The translations under genes were made by a program, and so were the position numbers. The notes below the pieces were generated by a model. The model was not told where the DNA came from and ran no database searches. It saw only the letters and a program-made list of their open reading frames with translations. Of a stretch of 64,000 bases of DNA, positions 50,750 through 58,612 are shown in pieces. Origin of the DNA: Paenibacillus mucilaginosus 3016 (GTDB lineage Bacteria > Bacillota > Bacilli > Paenibacillales > NBRC-103111); NCBI RefSeq assembly GCF_000250655.1, contig NC_016935.1, positions 2,622,001 to 2,686,000 of the forward strand. The letters are read 5' to 3'. Each line of letters starts with the position of its first letter. Position 1 is the first letter of the stretch.

Positions 50750-51700
50750 ATGTCATTGCAAACGGCAGGAATACATCACATTACGGCATTTGCCAGAAAC
50801 CCGCAGGAGAACGTTGATTTTTATGCGGGCGTCCTTGGGCTGCGCCTTGTGAAGAAAACGATCAACTTCGATGCGCCGGAAGTGTACCATCTGTACTTCG
50901 GCGATCAAGGGGGGAACCCCGGCACGATTATCACGTTCTTCCCTTGGCCGAATTCCCGCAGGGGCCGGATCGGGGGAGGGCAGGTCGGCATCACGACGTA
51001 CGTCGTTCCCGTCGGGGCTCTTCCGTTCTGGGAGGCGCGTCTGGCCAGCTTCGGCGTTTCGGTGATGCAGGCCGAGCGATTCGAGGAGAAGTATCTCCAG
51101 TTCTATGATAATGAAGGCCTGCGGATCGAGCTGGTGGAACGCGAGGGCGGGGCGAACAACGGGTGGAGCTTCGGCGGAATCACGCCTGAGCATGCCATTA
51201 AGGGCTTCGGCGGCGCGGTGCTGTACAGTACCGAGGCGGAGCAAACCGCGTCGGTCCTTCAGGATGTGCTCGGGCTGACGAAGGTCAGCGAGGATGTCGG
51301 TTACTGGCGTTTCCAGGCCCCGGGTGAGATCGGCAATCTGATCGATCTTTCCTCCACCAATGTGGCCCGCGGGGTTGAGGGGGCGGGCACCGTTCATCAT
51401 ATCGCCTGGAGAGCCAAGGACTTCGAAGAACATGCGCAGTGGCAGCAGGAGGTGCTGCAGGCCGGCTATATTCCAACGGACTTGATCGACCGCCAGTACT
51501 TCCATGCCCTGTACTTCCGGGAGAGAGGAGGCATTCTCTTCGAGATTGCTACAGACCCTCCGGGATTCGCCAATGACGAGGAGGCCGATGCCCTCGGACA
51601 GAAGCTCATGCTGCCTTCCTGGTTCGAAGGGAAGCGGGAGGAGATCGAGAAGAACCTGCTGCCTGTGGAGGTCCGGGAGCTCGAGGCGTACTCCAAATGA
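50750..51700 (+). CDS. mhqO: Ring-cleavage dioxygenase, MhqO-like (glyoxalase superfamily)
   Basis: The protein has 316 residues with two vicinal-oxygen-chelate halves. The metal-binding start GIHHITAFARNPQENVDFY is near residues 7-25, and the second-half motif contains GTVHHIAWRAKDFEEH near residue 210. A further conserved Glu is in ILFEIATDPPGF. In B. subtilis, MhqA/MhqO-type enzymes open the ring of hydroquinones and catechol-like compounds. The stop overlaps the next start by 4 bases (ATGA), so translation is coupled to the MhqD-like esterase. No MarR-type MhqR regulator is encoded in the window. Confidence 0.85.
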   Translation: MSLQTAGIHHITAFARNPQENVDFYAGVLGLRLVKKTINFDAPEVYHLYFGDQGGNPGTIITFFPWPNSRRGRIGGGQVGITTYVVPVGALPFWEARLASFGVSVMQAERFEEKYLQFYDNEGLRIELVEREGGANNGWSFGGITPEHAIKGFGGAVLYSTEAEQTASVLQDVLGLTKVSEDVGYWRFQAPGEIGNLIDLSSTNVARGVEGAGTVHHIAWRAKDFEEHAQWQQEVLQAGYIPTDLIDRQYFHALYFRERGGILFEIATDPPGFANDEEADALGQKLMLPSWFEGKREEIEKNLLPVEVRELEAYSK

Positions 51701-52338
51701 TCCATTACTTCGAGAGAGGCCGCAGCCACGAAGCTCCGGTTCTGGTGCTGTTCCATGGCACCGGCGGGACGGAACGTGATCTGATTCCTCTCGCCAGGCT
51801 GATCTCGCCGGAATCGGCCATCCTGAGCCTCCGGGGGAATGTGCTGGAGAACGGCATGCCCCGCTTCTTCAGGAGACTGGCGGAGGGCGTATTCGATGAA
51901 GCGGATCTCGTCTTTCGCACGAAGGAGGTCCAGGACTTTCTGGACCATGCGGCAGAAGAATACGCGCTCCCCAGAACCCGTTTCGTGGCGGTCGGTTATT
52001 CGAACGGCGCCAATCTGATCGGCAGCCTGCTCTTCCACGGCCGGGAGTCGTTCAGCGGCGCCATCCTGCACCACCCGATGGTTCCCCTGCGCGGCATCAC
52101 GCTGCCGGATCTCTCCGGAATCCCGGTGTTCATCGGCGCGGGAAGAAACGATCCCATCAGCCCCGCCCACGAGACGGAGGAGCTGCAGTCGCTGCTGGCG
52201 GGTGCCGGGGCTGACGTATCGGTACACTGGACCTATTACGGACATGGGTTGTCCGATGGGGAGGCGTCTGCGGCGAAAGACTGGTTTGAACAGCATTTCA
52301 CATCAAAGGATGGCAAGGAAAGGAGTGGCAGCATATGA
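51697..52338 (+). CDS. mhqD: MhqD-like carboxylesterase/hydrolase
   Basis: This is a 213-residue alpha/beta hydrolase of the phospholipase/carboxylesterase group. The oxyanion motif HGTGGTERDL is near residue 15, the nucleophile Ser is in GYSNGANL near residue 107, Asp is in GAGRNDPISP, and His is in YYGHGLSDGE. MhqD in B. subtilis belongs to the quinone and diamide response. It overlaps its upstream neighbour by 4 bases and the downstream GAPDH-like gene by 4 bases, so all three are translated as one coupled unit. Confidence 0.85.
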   Translation: MIHYFERGRSHEAPVLVLFHGTGGTERDLIPLARLISPESAILSLRGNVLENGMPRFFRRLAEGVFDEADLVFRTKEVQDFLDHAAEEYALPRTRFVAVGYSNGANLIGSLLFHGRESFSGAILHHPMVPLRGITLPDLSGIPVFIGAGRNDPISPAHETEELQSLLAGAGADVSVHWTYYGHGLSDGEASAAKDWFEQHFTSKDGKERSGSI

Positions 52339-53333
52339 GCTCGATCGCGATTTTCGGCTTCGGACGCATCGGAAGACAGTTATTGCGGGTAGCCTTACAG
52401 AACCGGCTGTTCGTCCCGTTCTCCGTCTCGGATCTCAAAGATGAAGCAACTCTCGCCGCATTGTTCGAGGTGGATACGAACTATAAGCGGTGGCATGAAC
52501 CCGTAACCGGGCAGGAAGGCTCTTTCCTCATTGGCGAGCGCACCATCCGGTTCATCAATTCGGCACAGGAAGTGCCGGATTGGAAGGCCCTCGGGGTGAG
52601 CCTGGTTGTGGACTGCACGGGCAGAGCCGTCACCCGTTCCGTAGCCCAGATTCATCTGGACCGGGGCGCAGAGCGGGTGCTGGTCAGCGGCCCGAGCAAA
52701 ACGCTGGAGGACTGCGATGCGGTCCTGCTGAAAGGAATCAACCTGGATCAGTTCGATCCGGAGAAGCATAAGATCATCAGCATGGCGAGCTGCACGACCA
52801 ATGCATTGGCGCCTGTCGTGAAGCTGATCAAAGAGAATTATGGCATCCGGTACGGCCTGTTCTCAACGGTCCATTCTTACACGAACACCCAGTCCTTAAC
52901 GGACCAGCCGATGAAGGACCGCCGGGATTCCTGGGCGGCCGCCGAGAATATCATTCCTTCTTCCTCGGGAGCGGCCAAAGCGTTGAAGTTCATCTGGAAC
53001 GATCTTCAAATTACGGGGAAGGCATACCGCATTCCCACGCGTACCGGCAGCATAGCGGAGCTGAACCTGGTTACGGACCAGCCGTGCACAGCCGATGAAG
53101 TCAATGACCTGTTTCGTCAGGCGGCATCCGAAGGGGAGCTGAAGGGCGTGCTCGACGTCCTGGAGGGCGAGTGGGCCTCCTCCCGTATTGTAGGGGATTC
53201 CCATTCTTCGATTATCGATCTGCCGCTGACCCAAAAGCAGGGCGAGATCCTGTCCGTTGCCGCCTGGTACGACAATGAGTGGGGATATGCATCCCGTTTG
53301 GCAGAGGTAGCCGCTTTTCTGGCGGGTCATTAG
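52335..53333 (+). CDS. Glyceraldehyde-3-phosphate dehydrogenase-like protein in the mhq operon
   Basis: This GAPDH-fold protein has 332 residues. The NAD-binding motif FGFGRIGRQ replaces the usual NGFGRIGR. The catalytic Cys153 lies in ASCTTN and His180 in VHSYTNTQ. Other conserved stretches are altered, such as PSSSGAAKA for PTTTGAAKA and YRIPTRTGSIAEL for the normal RVPTPNVSVVDL, so substrate binding may differ from glycolytic GAPDH. The 4-base overlap with mhqD and the lack of other glycolytic genes suggest a stress-linked role, such as a Cys-based redox function or oxidation of another aldehyde. That role is inference; the family call is firm. Confidence 0.85.
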   Translation: MSSIAIFGFGRIGRQLLRVALQNRLFVPFSVSDLKDEATLAALFEVDTNYKRWHEPVTGQEGSFLIGERTIRFINSAQEVPDWKALGVSLVVDCTGRAVTRSVAQIHLDRGAERVLVSGPSKTLEDCDAVLLKGINLDQFDPEKHKIISMASCTTNALAPVVKLIKENYGIRYGLFSTVHSYTNTQSLTDQPMKDRRDSWAAAENIIPSSSGAAKALKFIWNDLQITGKAYRIPTRTGSIAELNLVTDQPCTADEVNDLFRQAASEGELKGVLDVLEGEWASSRIVGDSHSSIIDLPLTQKQGEILSVAAWYDNEWGYASRLAEVAAFLAGH

Positions 53334-53335
53334 AC

Positions 53336-53374
53336 GGAAAGGACTGTCGCCCCTGGCGGCGATAGTCCCTTTCC
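53336..53374 (+). terminator. Hairpin after the GAPDH-like gene
   Basis: GGAAAGGACT-TCGCC and GGCGA-AGTCCCTTTCC form a long stem with small bulges, directly after the stop. The T-run is poor, so termination efficiency is uncertain. Confidence 0.55.
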
Positions 53375-53392
53375 AGAAGCTTGGTAAGGGTA

Positions 53393-53421
53393 TTGACATT
53401 TATCTTCAAATCGTATATCTT
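53393..53421 (+). promoter_or_regulatory. SigmaA promoter of the ynzC-like gene
   Basis: TTGACA (53393-53398) and TATCTT (53416-53421) are 17 bases apart. The spacer and -10 region contain a direct repeat, TATCTTCAAATC (53401-53412) and TATCTTTAAATC (53416-53427). Confidence 0.6.
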
Positions 53422-53486
53422 TAAATCAAGACATTACTTCTCTATGAAGATGTGCCGTTCCAAAATCAAAGAATGAGGTGATGAGG

Positions 53487-53720
53487 ATGACGATGATTCC
53501 GTTTCTGGACCGAATCAACGAGCTGAGCAGAAAGGATCGCAGCGAAGGATTGACCGCGGCCGAGAAAGCCGAACAGCAGACGCTGCGTGAGGATTATTTA
53601 CGGTTGATTCGCGGTCAAGTATTAACAACCATGTTAGGCGTCTCCGTAGTGGATTCGGAGGGAAATGATGTCACCCCATCGAAGCTGACCGAAGAGAAGT
53701 CACGTCTGACCCATGAATAA
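53487..53720 (+). CDS. ynzC: YnzC-like small protein (DUF896)
   Basis: The product has 77 residues from ATG 53487, with GAGGTG 6 bases upstream; ATG 53493 is also possible. The family pattern is strong (IPFLDRINELSRKDRSEG, and the adjoining LTAAEKAEQQTLREDYLRLI). YnzC/DUF896 proteins are short helical hairpins linked by some to the SOS response, with no known activity. It has its own promoter and terminator. The C-terminal part VSVVDSEGNDVTPSKL is less conserved. Confidence 0.85.
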   Translation: MTMIPFLDRINELSRKDRSEGLTAAEKAEQQTLREDYLRLIRGQVLTTMLGVSVVDSEGNDVTPSKLTEEKSRLTHE

Positions 53721-53736
53721 TCATACGATAACGATG

Positions 53737-53760
53737 GGCCGTGCAGAGCGCGGCCTTTTT
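53737..53760 (+). terminator. Terminator after ynzC
   Basis: GGCCG and CGGCC with an inner GC pair form the stem, followed by five T (53756-53760). Confidence 0.75.
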
Positions 53761-53802
53761 CCATATTCGCTGCGCATCCATCCTGGTGTTGATTGTTGAA
53801 CC

Positions 53803-53841
53803 TGGGCTCCGCGTTACTGGTCAGCCGGTTCGCGGAGCCCA
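53803..53841 (-). other. Hairpin downstream of the AraC gene
   Basis: An 11-bp perfect inverted repeat, TGGGCTCCGCG / CGCGGAGCCCA, has a 17-base loop. It is placed to end transcription of the minus-strand AraC gene, but no T-run follows. No gene is seen in 53761-53946. Confidence 0.45.
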
Positions 53842-53946
53842 AACCTGCCCGTGAGATCAAACAGCCCTTCGATCCAAACGCCGGTGCACTATCTTCAGGA
53901 AATCACCAGGAAGGAATAGCGTGCAGCCCCCGGGTTGAATGCACTC

Positions 53947-54819
53947 TCATCCGCCGGGGCGGTTCAGCTTCCGGTAAGCGCGGGGGGAGAGGCCGGACAG
54001 CTTCTTGAACATCTTGCCGAAGTGCGAGAAGTTGTCGAAGCCGCAGTGCTCCGACACCCGGGTGATGCTCCAGTCCGTTTCGGCAAGAAGCCGCTCTGCC
54101 TCCTTGATCCGCGTGATATTCACGTACTCGGTGAACCCGAAGCCGGTGACCTCCTTGAACACACGGCTCAGATGGCTCTTGCTGATATAAAACTGCCTGG
54201 CCACCGTGTCCAGCTGCAGACTTTCCCCGTAATGCTGATTGAGGTGCCGGACGATGTCCGTAACTTTCCGCTGGACCGGGGAGAGTTCATCCGCCGGCCC
54301 GGACGACTCCTGCTTCCGGAGGCGGCGTGCGGCGAACAGCAGAAGCTCTGCAGCCATGTTCCGGATATGAAGCGTATAGCCCGGGGGGCGTTCGCTCAGC
54401 TCGGCCAGCAGGGAGCCGAGGAGTGTCTCCACGTGCCTGCGTTCCTGGAGATTCAGCCGCACCAGCGGCTGCACAGGGCCGAAGGGGGACAGGAGAAGCT
54501 CCTTCTCTTCCCGGGGGAAGCCGCCGAAGAAGGAAGGGGCGAAGTGGAGCACAATCCGTTCATGATCCGGCTCGCTGCGCTCGGACGTCTTGTGAACCGC
54601 ATAGGAATCGATGAGCATCAGGTCGCCGGAACGGATGTGATAGACGGAATCTTTGAGAAAAAAGTTCCGTTCCCCGCGAAACAGGTAATAGATTTCATAC
54701 TCGATATGATAGTGGTTGTTGACCATCTCATAAGGACCGATTCTCCGGTCAAAATCGATCCACAGGGGATCGTTCCTCGTGCCGAAGCGAAGCATGCCGG
54801 GAAGGGACTGGACAAGCAT
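53947..54819 (-). CDS. AraC-family regulator with cupin N-terminal domain
   Basis: The regulator has 290 residues from the ATG at 54819, with AAAGGAG 6 bases upstream; the longer frame from 54867 has no ribosome site. The N-terminal sensor has a cupin-like NNHYHIEYEIYYLFRGERNF. The C-terminal AraC domain carries VARQFYISKSHLSRVFKEVT, VSEHCGFDNFSHFGKMFKKL and SPRAYR. It is a close structural match to the AraC at 22821. It is divergent from the sugar-binding-domain remnant and the GH115-like gene, which are the likely targets. Confidence 0.85.
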   Translation of the reverse strand: MLVQSLPGMLRFGTRNDPLWIDFDRRIGPYEMVNNHYHIEYEIYYLFRGERNFFLKDSVYHIRSGDLMLIDSYAVHKTSERSEPDHERIVLHFAPSFFGGFPREEKELLLSPFGPVQPLVRLNLQERRHVETLLGSLLAELSERPPGYTLHIRNMAAELLLFAARRLRKQESSGPADELSPVQRKVTDIVRHLNQHYGESLQLDTVARQFYISKSHLSRVFKEVTGFGFTEYVNITRIKEAERLLAETDWSITRVSEHCGFDNFSHFGKMFKKLSGLSPRAYRKLNRPGG

Positions 54820-55058
54820 GGAAGGCTCCTTTCCCCATCTTGGGACTTGGTAACCCGATGATAGCAAAATAAGCGGGGTTTATTCAAGGATTGCGAGAAT
54901 TGGCGGAGAAATTCCTCTTCTGTTTTGGTATTTTAAGAGCAAGTAAGGATATAAAGCAAGAATCCGGCCGGAATCACCATCCGGCCAAGCGGCAACCATC
55001 CGGCTGCCCGGGCCTCTCCCCGGTCCGGGTGGTTGTTGTTCTGAAGGGGGGAGGCAGG

Positions 55059-55492
55059 GTGCCGGATATCCTTCGATTCGATTTGGGCCGGCAGGGAAAG
55101 CGGTGGAGGGCTATATCAAGGTGACCGCTGCGGATGCGTATGATGCGGAGCGGGGATATGGCTTCACGGATTGCAGTCTTGTTACCGGGAGAGTCCGGGA
55201 GGGGATGCACGGGCTGGAAGCGGATTTCTGCATTCCCCTGGGCACCTCCTTCGTGGTCGATGTTCCCGGCGGCACCTACCTGGTGTCCATCCTGCTCGGC
55301 GATGCGGCGGTCCCGACCTGTACCACACTGAGAACGAACGGGGAGCGGCTCGTTCTGTACATGCGCTGTACGGCGGCAGGGCAGTTCGTACGGGAGACGT
55401 TCACTGTGGACGTATGGGGGGAGCCGCTGAAGCTGATCTTCAGCGGCATTACTCCCCGCGTCAACGCCGTCGACATCACGCGCTCCTCCTGA
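55059..55492 (+). pseudogene. Frameshifted, free-standing relative of the acetylesterase N-terminal domain
   Basis: From GTG 55059 (behind GGGGGAGG) the frame reads LRFDLG, which matches the RFDFG start of the esterase at 10372, and then loses the match. From 55103 another frame continues the same homology (GYIKVTAADAYDAERGYGF..., DFCIPLGTSFVVDV, TCTTLRTNGERLVL, LIFSGITPRVNAVDI) to the stop at 55492. Adding one base near 55088-55090 restores a single frame reading GPAGKAVEGYIKV, close to GPGGAVENGYTKV. The SGNH esterase part is absent. It is either a one-base mutation in a small binding protein or a remnant of an esterase gene. A sequencing error cannot be excluded. Confidence 0.65.
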
Positions 55493-55540
55493 CCGGGGCG
55501 GTGCATGCAATTGATCGATAGACGAAAGGAATGTTGGGAT

Positions 55541-57631
55541 ATGAGTCAACAGTCAAATGAAGCATTGCGCTTGAAAGGAAGGGTGCGCATCGGAGTTCCC
55601 GGCACCTATCCTTCCCCGGTTGCCCATGCGATCCGGATGCTCGCCAGAGACCTCGAAGCCGTGCTGGGCGCCGAGCCCGAGCTGGTTGCGGAGGAAGAAG
55701 CGGCGGAGCTCCGGATCCGTTTGGCGGCGGAAGAAGACCGCTGTCCGGAGCGTCCGGAGGCGTTCGGCTTTCGCAGCCATATGGCGGGCGGCCGTCCGCG
55801 GATGGATATCGTGGGCCGGGACGAGCTGGGGCTTGTGTACGGGATTCTGGAATTCAGCAGGCTCCACCTGGGCATCCAGCCGTTCTGGTTCTGGGCGGAT
55901 CAGTCGATTGCGGAGCGCCCGGAGATCGTGATTCCGCCTCAGGATTACGACGCTCCCGCCCCGAAGGTCCGTTACCGCGGCTGGTTCGTCAACGACGAAG
56001 TATGCCTGATCGGCTGGAAGGAGCCATACCCGCCTTCGAGGGAGGTCTGGGAGCCCGTATTTGAAGCCCTGCTGCGCTGCGGAGGCAACATGGTCATTCC
56101 CGGAACGGACCTGCCAAGGGACGGCATCCATTACAAGCTTGCCGCCGAGATGGGCCTCTGGGTGACCCATCACCACGCCGAGCCGCTGGGCGCCGAGATG
56201 TTCCTGCGCGCCTATCCGGGAAGAACGGCCAGCTATCAGGAGGCGCCTGAGCTGTTCGAAGCCTTGTGGCAGGAAGCCATTGAAGAGCAGAAGGACATGA
56301 AGGTGCTGTGGGTGCTGTCCTTCCGCGGACAGGGAGACAAGCCGTTCTGGATCGATGACCCCGCCTTCGACACGTCGGAGAAGCGGGGAGCGATGATCAG
56401 CAGGGTGATCCGGAAGCAGTATGACATGATCGCAAGCGCCGTCCGCAATCCGGTGTACTGCGCAGCCTTGTATGGCGAGATCGCCGAATTGTATAAGGGC
56501 GGCTATGTTGATCTGCCCGAGGACGTGATCAAGGTGTGGGCCGACAACGGCTACGGCCGGATGGTCTCCCGCAGGCACGGCAATCAGAACTTCCGCGTGC
56601 CGGCCCTTCCGGCGGCCGATGACGGCGGCAAGCATGGCTTGTATTACCATGTGACGTTCCATGACCTGCAGGCTTCGAATCATCTGACGATGTTCCCGGG
56701 GCCGGCGTCCTTCCTGAAGCGGGAGATCGAGTCGGCGTTCGAGGCCGGAGCCGACGAGTATCTGCTGCTCAACTGCGGCAACATCCGGCCCCATGTCTAT
56801 ACGCTGGATGTTCTTCGCGAGCTTTGGAATGCCGGGACGATCGACGTGAACGGGCATCTGGGGCAGTTCGTCAGGGACTATTATTCGTCACATCATGATG
56901 AGCTGGCGGCCCTGTACCAAAGCTACGCGGAAGCGGCCCTTCCGTACGGACCGCATGAGGATGACCTGGCCGGAGACGAATATTACCACCATCCGGCGAG
57001 GAAGATCATCGGCCACTGGCTGCAGGGCAAGGGCGACGAGCCGCACCCGAGATTGGCCTGGGCGGTCGGGGACGTGCCCTTCGAAGAGCAGGTGAAGGGC
57101 TTCGAAGCGCGGCTCGAGCAGGGCATGGGGCGATGGAAGGCATGGCTTGAGCGCTGCAGCGAAGTGCTGGCGCAGCTGGGACCGGACGAACGGCGCAGAG
57201 CCGCCGATCAGCTGATGTTCCACGGCGCGCTGCATCTCTCCGGCTGCGAAGGCTTCTACTGGCTGTGCCGCTCGTACAGAGAGTACCGCCGGGAGCGCTG
57301 CCCGCAGGCGTTCGTCTTCGCCTCGGAATCGATGTGGGCGTATCAGAAGGGGCTCGACGTATTAAGAGACGCCGAGCATGGGAAGTGGGACCGCTTCTAC
57401 CGGGCAGACTGGCTGACGAATATCGAGAGCACCGTTCAGAACGTCGATACCCTGAGACGGTTTCTGCGCATGCACGGCGACAGCCCGGACTTCTTCCTGT
57501 GGTACAAGGAGTATCTCATGCCGGTAACGGAGAAATATATTTATTTGGAGAACACGCACCGCAATCCGCTTTCTGACGACGAGCTTGCCGGGAGGCTGAA
57601 GGAGTACTTTCAGCAGGAAGGGATGCTGTAA
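55541..57631 (+). CDS. GH115-like glycoside hydrolase
   Basis: The protein has 696 residues from ATG 55541, after AAAGGA. No signal peptide is seen, so it is cytoplasmic. The family pattern is that of GH115 alpha-glucuronidases, with an N-terminal alpha/beta domain (VGRDELGLVYGILEFSRLHLGIQPFWFW), then KVRYRGWFVNDEVCLIGW and the helical C-terminal region. In the GH115-like core, YHVTFHDLQASNHL and NCGNIRPHVYTLDVLREL are recognisable. GH115 enzymes remove glucuronic acid from xylan or other plant polysaccharides. It lies next to an AraC regulator and a sugar-binding remnant, and no importer is adjacent. The family call is likely, the substrate unknown. Confidence 0.7.
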   Translation: MSQQSNEALRLKGRVRIGVPGTYPSPVAHAIRMLARDLEAVLGAEPELVAEEEAAELRIRLAAEEDRCPERPEAFGFRSHMAGGRPRMDIVGRDELGLVYGILEFSRLHLGIQPFWFWADQSIAERPEIVIPPQDYDAPAPKVRYRGWFVNDEVCLIGWKEPYPPSREVWEPVFEALLRCGGNMVIPGTDLPRDGIHYKLAAEMGLWVTHHHAEPLGAEMFLRAYPGRTASYQEAPELFEALWQEAIEEQKDMKVLWVLSFRGQGDKPFWIDDPAFDTSEKRGAMISRVIRKQYDMIASAVRNPVYCAALYGEIAELYKGGYVDLPEDVIKVWADNGYGRMVSRRHGNQNFRVPALPAADDGGKHGLYYHVTFHDLQASNHLTMFPGPASFLKREIESAFEAGADEYLLLNCGNIRPHVYTLDVLRELWNAGTIDVNGHLGQFVRDYYSSHHDELAALYQSYAEAALPYGPHEDDLAGDEYYHHPARKIIGHWLQGKGDEPHPRLAWAVGDVPFEEQVKGFEARLEQGMGRWKAWLERCSEVLAQLGPDERRRAADQLMFHGALHLSGCEGFYWLCRSYREYRRERCPQAFVFASESMWAYQKGLDVLRDAEHGKWDRFYRADWLTNIESTVQNVDTLRRFLRMHGDSPDFFLWYKEYLMPVTEKYIYLENTHRNPLSDDELAGRLKEYFQQEGML

Positions 57632-57696
57632 CGGGGGCGGCCTGGAGCGTATGGCGGGTCCCCGAGGCTTGGCGGGGATTCAGTAGAAGAGACACG

Positions 57697-57736
57697 GAAG
57701 GCCGTCTTCCGGTTAGAACCGGGAGACGGTCTTCTT
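57697..57736 (+). terminator. Terminator after the GH115-like gene
   Basis: GAAGGCCGTCTTCCGGTT and AACCGGGAGACGGTCTTC form an 18-bp stem with a few mismatches and a very short loop, followed by TT. Confidence 0.7.
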
Positions 57737-57939
57737 CATGTTCATGCGTTAATTAACCGCCTGAGCGAGTGCACGGCGAAATGTGGTGCGCGCCTTCATA
57801 TTAAACATAAGGACGTTTTAGTGTATACTGTAAAAAAACGTACAATGGAGGTAACATTGGGGTTGAAAACATTAGAGGTGAAACGGTCGGAACAAGATAG
57901 TAATCAATGGATGTAAAGACATCAGGGGAAGTCATCTTG

Positions 57940-58323
57940 ATGTCTTATTTTGTGCTGGATCAGTTTACTAAGAAAGAAGTGAGAAGTTTGCCCCTTGATG
58001 CATTTACTAAGAGAAGAATAGAAAAAATCATGGAAGCCTACATAGAATCCAAAGTTCCCGAAAATATAAGAATCCAAATAAGAATGAATTATAAGATTAG
58101 AGGTAATAACGTCACACTTATTGAAGAGAGACCAGCTTTTCGAAGTGATCATTGGGTGCAGCATGATATTGCACAATTTCGATTGGAAGATACGAAGTGG
58201 AAGGTCTATTGGAGAGATAGTAAGAATAAATGGCATTTTGTGGATGACATTATTCCCAGTGATGATTTCGAAAAGCAATTGGAAATTGTCGACAATGACA
58301 ACAGAGGCCTCTTCTGGGGCTGA
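57940..58323 (+). CDS. DUF3024-family protein on an AT-rich segment
   Basis: The product has 127 residues from ATG 57940, although ATG 57907 in the same frame is possible. The DUF3024 pattern is visible in FTKRRIEKIMEAYIESKVPE, YKIRGNNVTLIEERP, and QFRLEDTKWKVYWRDSKNKW. The family has no known function. Its composition stands out: 58021-58140 holds 38 G or C in 120 bases (32%), far below the neighbours, which suggests recent acquisition. A possible -10 (TATACT at 57824) lies upstream. A 17-codon frame from TTG 57863, with GGAGG before it, overlaps the N-terminal region. Confidence 0.75.
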   Translation: MSYFVLDQFTKKEVRSLPLDAFTKRRIEKIMEAYIESKVPENIRIQIRMNYKIRGNNVTLIEERPAFRSDHWVQHDIAQFRLEDTKWKVYWRDSKNKWHFVDDIIPSDDFEKQLEIVDNDNRGLFWG

Positions 58324-58393
58324 TGCTAAGGGTATTCACGGCCTTGGGCTATATCGTTAACGCAGCCATGTCAGCCGGAATCATGTCCATCGT

Positions 58394-58438
58394 AAACAGG
58401 CCGTCTGAGCTCATTTGGAGTGCAGGCGGCCTGTTTTG
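58394..58438 (+). terminator. Terminator after the DUF3024 gene
   Basis: AAACAGGCCG and CGGCCTGTTT form the stem, with TTTT at its end. The remaining 58439-58612 holds no recognised gene or site. Confidence 0.65.
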
Positions 58439-58612
58439 AACACTTTTAGAACGGGGCGTGTTACTAATTCCAGCTAATATACCTTCGCTCTGTCTGTACT
58501 TCAGCGGCGTCAGCCTACAAAGGGGTACTAAGCGAAATTAGTACTTTTCGGGGAGCAGGCACTCCACGATAATGGACATACCAAATCCAAACACAGAAGG
58601 AACGAATGCAGC

